A stretch of DNA of 29,334 nucleotides, from positions 1 to 29,334 of the forward strand of contig CABSRC010000005.1 of NCBI GenBank assembly GCA_902480035.1. The letters run 5' to 3'. The position numbers and the translations under genes are program-made. Positions 1 to 7,344 of this stretch are shown piece by piece; positions within the stretch are counted from its first letter, which is position 1, and the number at the start of each line of letters is the position of its first letter. The DNA is from an uncultured Streptococcus sp. GTDB lineage: Bacteria > Bacillota > Bacilli > Lactobacillales > Streptococcaceae. The notes under the pieces are model-generated. The model had not been told where the DNA came from and did not search any database. It saw only the letters and a program-made list of their open reading frames with translations.

Positions 1-1
1 A

Positions 2-70
2 AATGTGAAAATCGCCGATTATTACACCCATATTGAATTGATAAAGGAGTTAATAGCAAGTTATGAGTAA
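2..70 (+). CDS. M20 family metallopeptidase, C-terminal end (partial)
   Basis: The window opens inside an open frame of 22 codons ending in TAA at 68-70. Its peptide runs NVKIADYYTHIELIKELI and on to SYE. The stop overlaps the first eight bases of metN, so the two are translationally coupled. In streptococci the gene directly before metN in the methionine-uptake operon is normally an M20/M25/M40 peptidase (annotated as dipeptidase or succinyl-diaminopimelate desuccinylase), itself preceded by the lipoprotein gene metQ. The helical C-terminus fits that family. The identification rests mainly on gene order, because no catalytic residues are inside the window. Confidence 0.65.
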   Translation, partial: NVKIADYYTHIELIKELIASYE

Positions 71-1130
71 AGCAATGATTCAGCTGGACCACATTGATGT
101 GACCTTCCAGCAAAAGAAACGTCAGATTCAAGCTGTCAAAGATGTGACCATTCAGATCAATGAAGGCGATATCTATGGGATTGTGGGTTATTCCGGAGCC
201 GGAAAATCGACCTTGGTTCGGGTGATCAATCTCTTGCAAGTGCCTAGCGCCGGAACCATCACTGTGGATGGAGATGTGATCTACCAAAATCAAGTAACTT
301 TGAAACCAGCTGCCCTAAGAGAGAAACGTCGGGATATCGGGATGATCTTCCAACACTTCAACTTGATGGCTCAAATGACTGTCGCAGAAAATGTTGCCTT
401 CGCTCTTAAACATTCTAAATTGAACAAAGAACAAAAGAATGAGAAAGTGGCGAAATTGTTGGAACTAGTCGGTCTAGCTGACCGTGCAGAAAATTACCCA
501 GCCCAATTGTCTGGTGGTCAAAAGCAACGGGTAGCGATTGCGCGTGCCCTTGCCAACGATCCAAAGATTTTGATCTCAGATGAGTCAACTTCAGCCCTAG
601 ATCCAAAGACGACCAAACAAATTCTAGCTTTATTGCAAGAATTGAACAAAAAACTAGGCTTAACCATTGTCTTGATCACCCATGAGATGCAAATTGTTAA
701 AGATATTGCCAACCGGGTAGCTGTCATGCAAAATGGTGAGCTGATTGAAGAAGGATCTGTTTTAGATATCTTCTCGAATCCGAAAAATGCCTTGACCCAA
801 GACTTCATCACCGTTGCAACAGGAATCGATGAAGCCATGGTGAAAATCAACCAACAAGCGATTGTTAAGAACTTGCCAGATGATTCGATTTTAGCGCATC
901 TCAAGTATGCGGGTTCTGTGACAGATACAGCCATTATCAATGATATTTACAAGCAGTACCAAGTATCTGCCAACATTTTATTTGGGAATATCGAGATCCT
1001 TGATAACACGCCTGTTGGAGAGTTGGTGGTCATCTTATCAGGTGAAACTCAAAATCTGGAAACGGCCAAAGCTGAGTTAGAAAATGCAGGAGTTTCCGTG
1101 ACTATTGTGAAAGATGGGAGAAAAGCATGA
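63..1130 (+). CDS. metN: Methionine ABC transporter ATP-binding protein MetN
   Basis: This is the ATPase of the high-affinity D/L-methionine importer (methionine uptake transporter family). It works on the cytoplasmic face with MetP (the next gene) and a MetQ lipoprotein that should lie upstream of the window. Residues 1-245 form the ABC domain: Walker A GYSGAGKST at 42-50, Q-loop near Q97, signature LSGGQ at 149-153, and Walker B ILISDES at 169-175, where Ser replaces the Cys common in MetN proteins. The last 80 or so residues match the position and length of the NIL regulatory domain, which in E. coli MetN binds methionine and shuts transport off from inside. The length of 355 aa is usual. 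AAGGAG at 43-48 is a rather distant ribosome site, and coupling to the overlapping upstream gene probably helps. The stop overlaps metP by 4 bp (ATGA). Confidence 0.95.
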   Translation: MSKAMIQLDHIDVTFQQKKRQIQAVKDVTIQINEGDIYGIVGYSGAGKSTLVRVINLLQVPSAGTITVDGDVIYQNQVTLKPAALREKRRDIGMIFQHFNLMAQMTVAENVAFALKHSKLNKEQKNEKVAKLLELVGLADRAENYPAQLSGGQKQRVAIARALANDPKILISDESTSALDPKTTKQILALLQELNKKLGLTIVLITHEMQIVKDIANRVAVMQNGELIEEGSVLDIFSNPKNALTQDFITVATGIDEAMVKINQQAIVKNLPDDSILAHLKYAGSVTDTAIINDIYKQYQVSANILFGNIEILDNTPVGELVVILSGETQNLETAKAELENAGVSVTIVKDGRKA

Positions 1131-1819
1131 TCCAGTTAATTCAAACATATTTACCAAATGTCTATAAATTAGGGTGGTCTGGCCAGTATGGTTGGGGAAC
1201 CGCTATTTACCTGACCCTTTATATGACCGTTATTTCCTTCATTATTGGTGGATTTTTAGGTTTGGTGACAGGGCTTTTATTAGTCTTGACCCGTCCAGGT
1301 GGCGTCATTGAAAATAAAATCGTTTTCCAAATTTTGGACAAGATTACTTCTTTGTTCCGCGCCATTCCCTTCATTATCTTGTTAGCCTTTATTAATCCAT
1401 TGACTTACTTGCTCTTGAAAAATACCATCGGACCTACAGCAGCCCTTGTTCCATTGTCCCTAGCTGTCTTTCCATTCTTTGCTCGCCAAGTCCAAGTGGT
1501 CTTGTCTGAATTGGATGGCGGTGTGATTGAAGCGGCTCAAGCCAGTGGGGCAACCTTCTGGGATATCGTCGGTGTCTACCTTCGTGAAGGGCTTCCTGAT
1601 TTGATCCGTGTGACAACCGTGACCATCATTTCCTTGATCGGGGAAACAGCCATGGCAGGTGCCGTTGGGGCAGGAGGACTAGGAACCTTAGCCATCAACT
1701 ACGGGAAAAACATGTTTAACAATGATGTCATCTTTGTAGCGACCTTGTTGATTCTCATTCTGATCGTTCTGGTCCAATTTATGGGCGATTTCCTATCCAA
1801 GAAAATTAGCCACCGGTAA
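1127..1819 (+). CDS. metP: Methionine ABC transporter permease MetP (MetI)
   Basis: This is the membrane-spanning subunit of the methionine importer and forms a homodimeric channel with two MetN subunits. The 230-residue protein has about five hydrophobic helices (first near 25-52, then 76-98, 104-125, a stretch near 165-185 and a last one near 200-220). The cytoplasmic EAA coupling loop that docks on the ATPase starts at EAAQASG, residue 135, and runs to about 160. It begins within the metN stop (ATGA overlap), so the two subunits are made together. Family length and gene order match streptococcal metNP. Nothing looks damaged. Confidence 0.94.
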   Translation: MIQLIQTYLPNVYKLGWSGQYGWGTAIYLTLYMTVISFIIGGFLGLVTGLLLVLTRPGGVIENKIVFQILDKITSLFRAIPFIILLAFINPLTYLLLKNTIGPTAALVPLSLAVFPFFARQVQVVLSELDGGVIEAAQASGATFWDIVGVYLREGLPDLIRVTTVTIISLIGETAMAGAVGAGGLGTLAINYGKNMFNNDVIFVATLLILILIVLVQFMGDFLSKKISHR

Positions 1820-1834
1820 TGATGGGATAGATAC

Positions 1835-2413
1835 ATGAAAATAATACAGAAACATCAGTTTAAGCAGGTAGCGGCCTTTGCAGGCTTGTATTTTCTTGCT
1901 ATTGGCTTAGGCGTCCTGCTTGGAAGTCTGGTTGATCATCGAGGCAACATGTTTTATGCTCCAGCCTTCTCTGCTCTAGTTGGTGGAGCCATCTATCGAC
2001 TCTATGTTGAAAAAATTCAACGAACAGGAGCCATTCTAGTCGTTGCTCTTGTGATTGGTGCTTTTTTCCTTTTCACTCGTCATGGGGCCGGAGCTTTTCT
2101 TCCTGCTCTTGTTGGAGGGCTTTTGGCAGAATTGGTCGCAGCCCGTGGCCACTATCAGTCGAAGCTAGGCAATGCGCTTTCCTTCCTCTTCTTTTCCTTT
2201 ACGACTACAGGGCCCATTCTTATGATGTGGATCCAACCGGCTAGTTACCGTGCTTCTTTACTAGCCCGTGGGAAGTCGATGGATTATATTGAACGCGTTA
2301 TGGTACCGTCGAATATGGGAACGGTGAGCTGGTTTATTCTGACCCTTCTTCTTGGAGCTCTACTAGGTTATCTTCTTGGACAATTGGTCTATCAAAAGCT
2401 AGATAGAAAATGA
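1835..2413 (+). CDS. MptD/Trep_Strep family putative ECF transporter S component
   Basis: This is an integral membrane protein of 192 residues with six predicted helices (about 11-31, 39-56, 64-80, 86-102, 112-132 and 164-186). Its pattern recalls the Trep_Strep/MptD family of putative substrate-binding (S) proteins of energy-coupling factor transporters: a glycine-rich GGLLAEL helix, then a loop around SKLGN, then an FFSF..TGPILMMWI helix. S proteins bind a vitamin-like small molecule and borrow a shared ATPase/T module. The substrate of this family is not known. It starts 16 bp after metP with only a weak GATGGGA ribosome site, and is followed 17 bp later by the SAM hydrolase, so it belongs to the methionine operon. 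A methionine-related or nucleoside-related ligand is a guess from context. The family call is from memory of the pattern. Confidence 0.7.
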   Translation: MKIIQKHQFKQVAAFAGLYFLAIGLGVLLGSLVDHRGNMFYAPAFSALVGGAIYRLYVEKIQRTGAILVVALVIGAFFLFTRHGAGAFLPALVGGLLAELVAARGHYQSKLGNALSFLFFSFTTTGPILMMWIQPASYRASLLARGKSMDYIERVMVPSNMGTVSWFILTLLLGALLGYLLGQLVYQKLDRK

Positions 2414-2430
2414 TATGATGGAGAAGAAAT

Positions 2431-3279
2431 ATGCACAATAATTTACTAGTCCTTCAGTCAGACTTCGGTTTGGTAGATGGGGCTGTCTCTGCTATGATCG
2501 GGGTCGCCTTAGAGGAATCACCAACCCTCAAAATTCACCACTTGACCCATGACATTACACCTTATAATATCTTTGAGGGAAGTTACCGCCTCTTTCAGAC
2601 GGTAGATTACTGGCCAGAAGGGACAACCTTTGTTTCGGTCGTCGATCCGGGTGTCGGTTCCAAACGTAAAAGTGTTGTAGCCAAAACGGCCAAGAATCAA
2701 TACATTGTTACACCGGATAATGGGACCCTCTCTTTCATCAAGAAACATGTAGGGATTGTTGCCATTCGTGAGATTTCAGAGGCGAAGAACCGCCGGGCCA
2801 ATACAGAGTTTTCTTATACCTTCCATGGGCGTGATGTATACGCCTATACTGGGGCTAAGTTGGCCAGTGGCCATATTAGTTTTGAAGACGTCGGACCAGA
2901 ACTCAGTGTCGAACATATTGTGGAAATCCCAGTGGTTGAGACAGTTCTTGAGGACAATCTTGTTAAAGGTGCGGTTGACATTTTAGATGTGCGCTTTGGT
3001 TCTCTTTGGACTTCCATTACTCGGGAAGAGTTCAATCATTTGTCACCTGAATTTGGGGAACGTTTTGAAGTAACCATCTATAACAATGACATGCTGGTTT
3101 ACCAAAACCAAGTAACCTACGGTAAGTCTTTCGCCGATGTGCGAATTGGACAGCCAATCCTTTATATCAATTCCCTTTATCGTGTTGGTCTTGCCATCAA
3201 CCAGGGATCCTTTGCCAAGGCCTATAATGTAGGAGTTGGGGCTTCTTGGCATATCGAGATTAGAAAAATGGAAAATTAA
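2431..3279 (+). CDS. S-adenosyl-L-methionine hydrolase (adenosine-forming), DUF62 family
   Basis: Members of this family (SAM hydroxide adenosyltransferases, related to fluorinase and chlorinase) use water to split SAM into adenosine and L-methionine. Seen here: SDFGLVDGAVSAM at residues 10-22, VVDPGVGS at 71-78, TPDNGT at 95-100 and FHGRD at 132-136. The water-activating Asp-Arg-His triad of the family is present at suitable spacing as D73, R80 and H133. The length of 282 aa is normal. A GGAG ribosome site precedes the ATG. Its place between the methionine importer and two ECF substrate-binding proteins suggests recycling of SAM-derived methionine and adenosine, or control of the SAM pool. 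The physiological role of DUF62 enzymes is not settled. Confidence 0.9.
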   Translation: MHNNLLVLQSDFGLVDGAVSAMIGVALEESPTLKIHHLTHDITPYNIFEGSYRLFQTVDYWPEGTTFVSVVDPGVGSKRKSVVAKTAKNQYIVTPDNGTLSFIKKHVGIVAIREISEAKNRRANTEFSYTFHGRDVYAYTGAKLASGHISFEDVGPELSVEHIVEIPVVETVLEDNLVKGAVDILDVRFGSLWTSITREEFNHLSPEFGERFEVTIYNNDMLVYQNQVTYGKSFADVRIGQPILYINSLYRVGLAINQGSFAKAYNVGVGASWHIEIRKMEN

Positions 3280-3293
3280 TAGGAGATATCAGA

Positions 3294-3845
3294 ATGAAAC
3301 AGAAATCATTATTTTCAATTAAAGATGTTGTAGCTATTGGGGTTGGAGCAGCCCTCTTTGTCGTGATTGCTATGTTGCAAATCCCTGCACCTGCACCGAA
3401 TACGAGCATTCAGTTGCAATATGCCCTTCAGGCCCTCTTTAGTGTGGTCTTTGGCCCAATTGTTGGCTTCTTAATCGGCTTGATTGGTCATGCCATTAAG
3501 GACGCTATGTCAGGTGGTCTTTGGTGGACTTGGATCATTTCAAGTGGTTTGTTTGGACTCTTTGTTGGTTTCTTCCGCAAACAAATCGGTGAATTCAAAG
3601 GGGAAGTGACAAAGAAAGAATTAATTGTCTTTAACGTCGTTCAAATCGTATCCAACCTTGTGATCTGGGGCTTGATTGCTCCGGTTGGAGATGTCTTGAT
3701 CTACAAGGAAAGTGCCAATAAAGTCTTCCTACAAGGTGTTGTTGCCGGTTCGTTTAATGCTTTAACAGTAGCTGTTGCAGGTTCTCTTCTCTTGATTGCT
3801 TATGCACGGACTCAAACAAAAGATGGAAGTTTGTCTAAAGACTAA
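3294..3845 (+). CDS. UPF0397 family ECF transporter S component
   Basis: This is a 183-residue membrane protein of the UPF0397 family, annotated in many streptococci as an ECF-type (riboflavin-like) substrate-specific component. Five hydrophobic segments are visible (about 10-30, 41-65, 76-94, 108-130 and 145-170). The family pattern is clear: PNTSIQLQYALQALFS, then GPIVGFLIGLIGHAIKD, then GLWWTWIISSGLFGL. A strong AGGAGA ribosome site precedes it and a terminator follows. In pneumococcus the UPF0397 gene sits directly before a double ECF ATPase and a T protein. Here those partners (8263-10768) lie 4.4 kb downstream in another operon. The ligand is unproven, and the riboflavin label should be treated with caution. 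Confidence 0.87.
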   Translation: MKQKSLFSIKDVVAIGVGAALFVVIAMLQIPAPAPNTSIQLQYALQALFSVVFGPIVGFLIGLIGHAIKDAMSGGLWWTWIISSGLFGLFVGFFRKQIGEFKGEVTKKELIVFNVVQIVSNLVIWGLIAPVGDVLIYKESANKVFLQGVVAGSFNALTVAVAGSLLLIAYARTQTKDGSLSKD

Positions 3846-3861
3846 TTATAAATAAGAAGAG

Positions 3862-3888
3862 AAAGTCTGGGAAACCAGGCTTTTTTTG
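3862..3888 (+). terminator. Rho-independent terminator closing the methionine/ECF operon
   Basis: AGTCTGG at 3864-3870 pairs with CCAGGCT at 3875-3881 (one G-U) around a GAAA tetraloop, followed by seven T. The same stem recurs after 5192 and, in a variant, after trhO. Confidence 0.9.
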
Positions 3889-3905
3889 TTTATCGAAAAT
3901 ATTTT

Positions 3906-3918
3906 TTACAAAATGTAA
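3906..3918. promoter_or_regulatory. Candidate operator palindrome TTACA-AAA-TGTAA
   Basis: A perfect 5-bp inverted repeat with a 3-bp centre lies nine bases upstream of the -35 element of the XRE gene. It is the right size for a small homodimeric XRE protein and may be the autoregulatory site. This is inference; the surrounding AT-richness makes chance palindromes fairly likely. Confidence 0.4.
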
Positions 3919-3926
3919 GATATATA

Positions 3927-3954
3927 TTGCAAAATAGAAAATATAGTGTATAAT
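3927..3954 (+). promoter_or_regulatory. Promoter of the XRE/membrane-protein cassette
   Basis: TTGCAA (3927-3932), a 16-bp spacer and TATAAT (3949-3954) form a good sigma-70-type promoter. The predicted start, near 3961, is about 25 bases before the GTG start codon chosen for the regulator. Confidence 0.75.
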
Positions 3955-3984
3955 AGAGCTATAAAAACAAGAAAGGAAAAGCGT

Positions 3985-4179
3985 GTGGCGAAAAATCTCA
4001 AATTAAAAATGGCCCGGGTCGAGCATGATATGACCCAGGGGGATCTTGCAGATGCCATCGGGGTGACGCGTCAGACCATCGGCCTGATTGAGGCGGGGAA
4101 ATATAACCCAACCCTCAGCCTCTGCCTGGCCATTTGTAAGACCTTGGATAAGACGCTGGATCAACTGTTCTGGGAGTAA
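3985..4179 (+). CDS. Small XRE-family helix-turn-helix regulator
   Basis: This is a stand-alone DNA-binding domain of 64 residues. The helix-turn-helix is seen as MTQGDLADAIGVTRQTIGLIE, continuing to the typical YNPTLSLCLAICKTLDKTLDQLF end of short Cro/YgzD-like regulators. I start it at the GTG at 3985, because GAAAGGA at 3971-3977 lies eight bases upstream. A longer reading from a GTG at 3946 would begin inside the -10 box TATAAT and cannot be real. It is followed 28 bp later by two membrane-protein genes. Regulators of this class usually control the membrane proteins next to them and their own promoter, and a candidate operator is at 3906-3918. Confidence 0.88.
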   Translation: MAKNLKLKMARVEHDMTQGDLADAIGVTRQTIGLIEAGKYNPTLSLCLAICKTLDKTLDQLFWE

Positions 4180-4207
4180 CAGTTTTAACAATAGAAAGAG
4201 GAAATAA

Positions 4208-4690
4208 ATGAAACAAAAGAAAGAACCAATTGTAAAAGATGAGCGGACCATGCTGCTTGATGGAAAAATTGCAGGGGAACTTGTTCTAGGAATGACCTGC
4301 TTTATTGCAGTCTCTGCCTTTGTGAAAGCTAGTATCCTGGACTTGGACCTAATAGCCTATATTCCAGAGCTTATTCTCTTGATTGTCATGGGAGCTTATG
4401 CCTTTGTGAGAAGGATCAGTTCAGGGATTGATGTTCGAGATATGTTAGAAAAAGATAGCTGGTTGAGCCGCCTTGGGTCAGGTCTAGTCTTTGCTGTGCT
4501 GATGATAGCCATGGATGTGATTGGAAAGCGAGAGGCAACGAGCTTTATCTTGAGTTCCAAGTATCTGGTCAAAATTTTATTAGAAATCGTCGTCTTTGCC
4601 ATCTTGACTTATCTGCTTGAAAAACCACTTGCTCTTATCAATCGGAAAAAACAAGAGAAGATAGAGGCAGAGTTAGAGGATGAAGAATAA
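4208..4690 (+). CDS. Putative four-helix membrane protein of an XRE cassette
   Basis: This protein of 160 residues has a charged N-terminus with a KDER motif (residues 10-13), four predicted helices (about 22-43, 48-68, 88-104 and 118-140) and a very acidic, lysine-rich cytoplasmic tail. AGAGGA precedes the ATG. It resembles the small DUF families found downstream of short XRE regulators in Firmicutes (DUF6773-like is my best guess), for which no function is known. The next gene has the same layout and a matching DER motif, so the two look like diverged duplicates. Signal sensing or resistance to membrane-active compounds is possible but unsupported here. Confidence 0.75.
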   Translation: MKQKKEPIVKDERTMLLDGKIAGELVLGMTCFIAVSAFVKASILDLDLIAYIPELILLIVMGAYAFVRRISSGIDVRDMLEKDSWLSRLGSGLVFAVLMIAMDVIGKREATSFILSSKYLVKILLEIVVFAILTYLLEKPLALINRKKQEKIEAELEDEE

Positions 4691-4700
4691 GGAGAAAGCA

Positions 4701-5192
4701 ATGAGATTACAATTGCTGAACAAACAAATCATAGATGAACGAGAAGAAGGCTTAGCTAATAAGGCTGGAGCTGAGACGGCTGGTTTTCTGTTCCTTGCCT
4801 TAACTGTTTTTAGTGTGGGATCCATTTTTACGTCTAAGGTGGGGTTAAGTCCAATCATGGTGGTAGCCTTACTCATCGCCTCAGGATTTTATTATTCGGT
4901 TCGTTGTCAACGATTGGGTGTGAGATTTATCAATTATAGCTATCTAAATGTGATGGGAATTGTAGCAGTAACCCTTGTTCTTTCCTTGTTCATCTGGGCT
5001 CAAAATTTTCAATTAAACCAGGCTGTCTATCACTCAAATCCTTTCCATTCAAAATTCTTACTGGTGCTACCTATTACCTTTTTACTGAATCTTCCAATTG
5101 TATGGGGGATGAATTTCCTTGTGATGCTCCTAGCCAAAGTAGAGAAAAAACGCTATGAAGCCTATCTGGATCAGTTGGAAAAAGAAGAGTAG
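4701..5192 (+). CDS. Putative four-helix membrane protein, likely paralogue of the preceding gene
   Basis: The start is taken at the ATG at 4701, because AAGGAG at 4689-4694 sits six bases before it. An in-frame ATG at 4680 would overlap the previous gene and has no ribosome site. The 163-residue protein has IDER at residues 11-14, then NKAGAE, four hydrophobic segments (about 24-44, 49-66, 82-100 and 117-145) and a charged tail ending KEE. Compare KDER and GKIAGE in the preceding protein: spacing and order agree, which suggests two related subunits. The function is unknown. The operon with the regulator is tight (10 bp from the upstream stop), and a terminator follows. Confidence 0.78.
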   Translation: MRLQLLNKQIIDEREEGLANKAGAETAGFLFLALTVFSVGSIFTSKVGLSPIMVVALLIASGFYYSVRCQRLGVRFINYSYLNVMGIVAVTLVLSLFIWAQNFQLNQAVYHSNPFHSKFLLVLPITFLLNLPIVWGMNFLVMLLAKVEKKRYEAYLDQLEKEE

Positions 5193-5220
5193 TTAGTTGG
5201 AACCTTATTTTCGTCGTAAA

Positions 5221-5250
5221 AAAAGTCTGGAACCCCAGGCTTTTATTTTT
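5221..5250 (+). terminator. Rho-independent terminator after the XRE cassette
   Basis: AGTCTGG (5224-5230), loop AACC, CCAGGCT (5235-5241), then TTTATTTTT. The stem is the same as in the terminator at 3862-3888. Confidence 0.88.
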
Positions 5251-5262
5251 CAGTCAAATAAA

Positions 5263-5291
5263 TTGCATTCGTTTTCTGTGGAGAGTATACT
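5263..5291 (+). promoter_or_regulatory. Promoter of trhO
   Basis: TTGCAT (5263-5268), a 17-bp spacer and TATACT (5286-5291). The start codon is about 50 bases downstream. Confidence 0.75.
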
Positions 5292-5342
5292 GGTATAGTT
5301 GAATGAAAAATTCTGATAATTTAATCTTAGAAAAGAGATCTT

Positions 5343-6326
5343 ATGGCAAAACCTATTCGCGTATTACTCTATTACCTCTATACCCCCATTGAAAATGCAG
5401 AACAATTTGCAGCCGACCACTTGGCCTTCTGTAAATCAATCGGTCTTAAAGGCCGTATCCTAGTGGCTGATGAAGGAATCAACGGAACCGTATCTGGTGA
5501 CTACGAAACAACTCAAAAATACATGGACTATGTACACAGCCTTCCGGGTATGGAAGACCTCTGGTTCAAGATGGATGAGGAAGAAGAACAAGCTTTCAAG
5601 AAGATGTTCGTCCGCTATAAGAAAGAGATCGTCCACCTTGGATTAGAGGATGATAACTTCGATAACGACATCAATCCTCTTGAAACAACAGGTGCTTACT
5701 TGTCGCCAAAAGAATTTAAAGAAGCCCTTCTAGACGAGGATACCGTTGTCCTTGATACTCGTAACGACTATGAGTATGACCTTGGTCACTTCCGTGGGGC
5801 TATTCGTCCAGATATCCGCAACTTCCGTGAATTGCCACAATGGGTCCGTGATAACAAGGAAAAATTCATGGACAAGCGTGTCGTCGTCTACTGTACTGGT
5901 GGAGTCCGTTGTGAGAAATTCTCAGGATGGATGGTGCGTGAAGGATACAAAGATGTCGGTCAATTACACGGCGGTATCGCAACTTACGGGAAAGACTCAG
6001 AAGTTCAAGGAGAACTTTGGGATGGGAAAATGTACGTCTTTGACGAACGGATTGCAGTCGATGTCAACCATGTCGATCCAAGTGTTGTCGGAAAAGATTG
6101 GTTTGATGGAACACCATGTGAACGCTATGTCAACTGTGGAAATCCTTTCTGTAACCGTCGCATCTTGACTTCAGAAGAAAACGAAGACAAGTACCTCCGT
6201 GGCTGCTCCCATGAGTGCCGTGTTCACCCTCGCAATCGTTATGTAGAAGAACACGACTTGTCACAAGCAGAGGTGAGTGAGCGTTTGGCCCTTATCGGTG
6301 AGACGCTTGATGGAGCACCTGCATAA
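5343..6326 (+). CDS. trhO: tRNA uridine(34) hydroxylase TrhO (rhodanese-domain protein)
   Basis: TrhO hydroxylates uridine 34 in the anticodon of certain tRNAs, using O2 in the cytoplasm, as a step toward 5-methoxyuridine-type modifications. The 327-residue protein has the family layout. An N-terminal acylphosphatase-like domain (to about 100) carries LVADEGINGTVSG near 40-52. The rhodanese domain (about 120-215) has the active loop CTGGVRCE with C184 and C190. A cysteine-rich C-terminal part (about 258-303; CGNPFC, then CSHEC) probably binds zinc. The ribosome site (AGAGAT) is weak. It is monocistronic, with its own promoter and terminator. Older annotations call it YceA or UPF0176. Confidence 0.93.
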   Translation: MAKPIRVLLYYLYTPIENAEQFAADHLAFCKSIGLKGRILVADEGINGTVSGDYETTQKYMDYVHSLPGMEDLWFKMDEEEEQAFKKMFVRYKKEIVHLGLEDDNFDNDINPLETTGAYLSPKEFKEALLDEDTVVLDTRNDYEYDLGHFRGAIRPDIRNFRELPQWVRDNKEKFMDKRVVVYCTGGVRCEKFSGWMVREGYKDVGQLHGGIATYGKDSEVQGELWDGKMYVFDERIAVDVNHVDPSVVGKDWFDGTPCERYVNCGNPFCNRRILTSEENEDKYLRGCSHECRVHPRNRYVEEHDLSQAEVSERLALIGETLDGAPA

Positions 6327-6334
6327 TAGAAACA

Positions 6335-6362
6335 AACAGTCTGAAAGCTCAGGCTGTTTTTA
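6335..6362 (+). terminator. Rho-independent terminator of trhO
   Basis: AACAGTCTGA (6335-6344), loop AAGC, TCAGGCTGTT (6349-6358) and a run of T. It is a longer version of the stem used at 3864 and 5224. Confidence 0.88.
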
Positions 6363-6384
6363 TATGGAAATTGATTGAAAATTG

Positions 6385-6393
6385 TGCTATACT
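6385..6393 (+). promoter_or_regulatory. Extended -10 promoter of the DUF4299 gene
   Basis: TGCTATACT is a full extended -10 element. TGGAAA at 6365-6370 is a poor -35 at 17 bp. The ATG lies 32 bases downstream with AAAGGAG at 6412-6418. Confidence 0.65.
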
Positions 6394-6425
6394 TTAGGTA
6401 AGCGATTTCACAAAGGAGAAAACAA

Positions 6426-7331
6426 ATGAGTATCGTGTTTTCAATCAAAAATAAAAAGAGCTTATTTGGCTATCAGAAAGTACTCGCAGCACAGGAAGTC
6501 CTGAAATTGGTGGAAGAGTTGACAACCTACAACTATGATCCTGCTACTCTTCATCGTCCCTTAAATGATTTTGAAAGCTTGAACTGTATCGTGTACAGAA
6601 AAAGTGGTCTTCCTCTGCAGTTACGCTATTTTGATGAGGAAGAGTCTTATCAGATTCAGGTGCCCTCTTTTGCGATAGAAGAAGATTGGCAGTTGGCCCT
6701 TCGCTGGATCAGTCGCCTCGCAGAAGTATTAGGAACGGAGATTGTGGCTAGCGACGGCGTGAGCTATACTCCAGATTCTATTTTCCATTTTGATTATGAA
6801 GTCGTTATCCTAGAAACGCTGGGGAATTTGACAAAAGAAAAAGATCTAAAAGAGTTTGAAGTACAAGGCTTCGCTCATCCGGTCTATTTGGATCGGGATA
6901 CAGTGCAGGAAGTCTTGAACCATGTCCATCCCCTAGAAGCCTACTCTGCCTTTATCAAGAAGATTCAATATAATGCAGCTTATTTCAGTCAAGTCCGTTT
7001 TTATCAACAGGAGGAGACAGGAGCCTTCTTAGCCAGCTATAGCTTGACAGAAGATACGGATACAGTCTTGCCACGGGTGCCACATGTTCCTGCAGAATAT
7101 GTAGAAATCGTGGGCTTAGCGGGTATCATTGATTGGCGGGTGCTATTGGTAGCGATCGAGGGAGATCCGGGTAAGCCAGAAAATTACCATCCAATTGGTT
7201 CTCTTGCTCTGAAGGACTTACTGGAGGCCTTAGAGCCAGATGAATTCCAGCTGCTTGATGCTAGTCAAATTGAAATCAAAAAATTGTCCAAAGAACGCTT
7301 GCTAGAATTAGCACAATTGGAGAATAAGTAA
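6426..7331 (+). CDS. DUF4299 family protein
   Basis: This is a soluble protein of 301 residues with no signal peptide or membrane segment. The opening MSIVFSIKNKKSLFGYQ is typical of DUF4299, a family found almost only in streptococci and relatives, whose function is not known. The sequence is acidic overall and mixes short beta-like and helical stretches. I see no catalytic signature. The start is supported by AAAGGAG seven bases upstream and a promoter just before it. It stands alone between terminators. The family call is from memory of its N-terminal pattern. Confidence 0.8.
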   Translation: MSIVFSIKNKKSLFGYQKVLAAQEVLKLVEELTTYNYDPATLHRPLNDFESLNCIVYRKSGLPLQLRYFDEEESYQIQVPSFAIEEDWQLALRWISRLAEVLGTEIVASDGVSYTPDSIFHFDYEVVILETLGNLTKEKDLKEFEVQGFAHPVYLDRDTVQEVLNHVHPLEAYSAFIKKIQYNAAYFSQVRFYQQEETGAFLASYSLTEDTDTVLPRVPHVPAEYVEIVGLAGIIDWRVLLVAIEGDPGKPENYHPIGSLALKDLLEALEPDEFQLLDASQIEIKKLSKERLLELAQLENK

Positions 7332-7344
7332 AAAATATTGCAGT

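Noticed and set aside
2..62. Search for a SAM or T-box riboswitch before metN
   Set aside because: The stretch is coding for the end of the upstream peptidase; any leader regulating this operon would be outside the window.
518..940. 140-codon minus-strand frame within metN
   Set aside because: It lies wholly opposite conserved ABC domain sequence, with no promoter or ribosome site.
3946..3984. Upstream GTG start extending the XRE regulator by 13 residues
   Set aside because: The GTG overlaps the TATAAT -10 box and has no ribosome site; the GTG at 3985 has GAAAGGA at the right distance.
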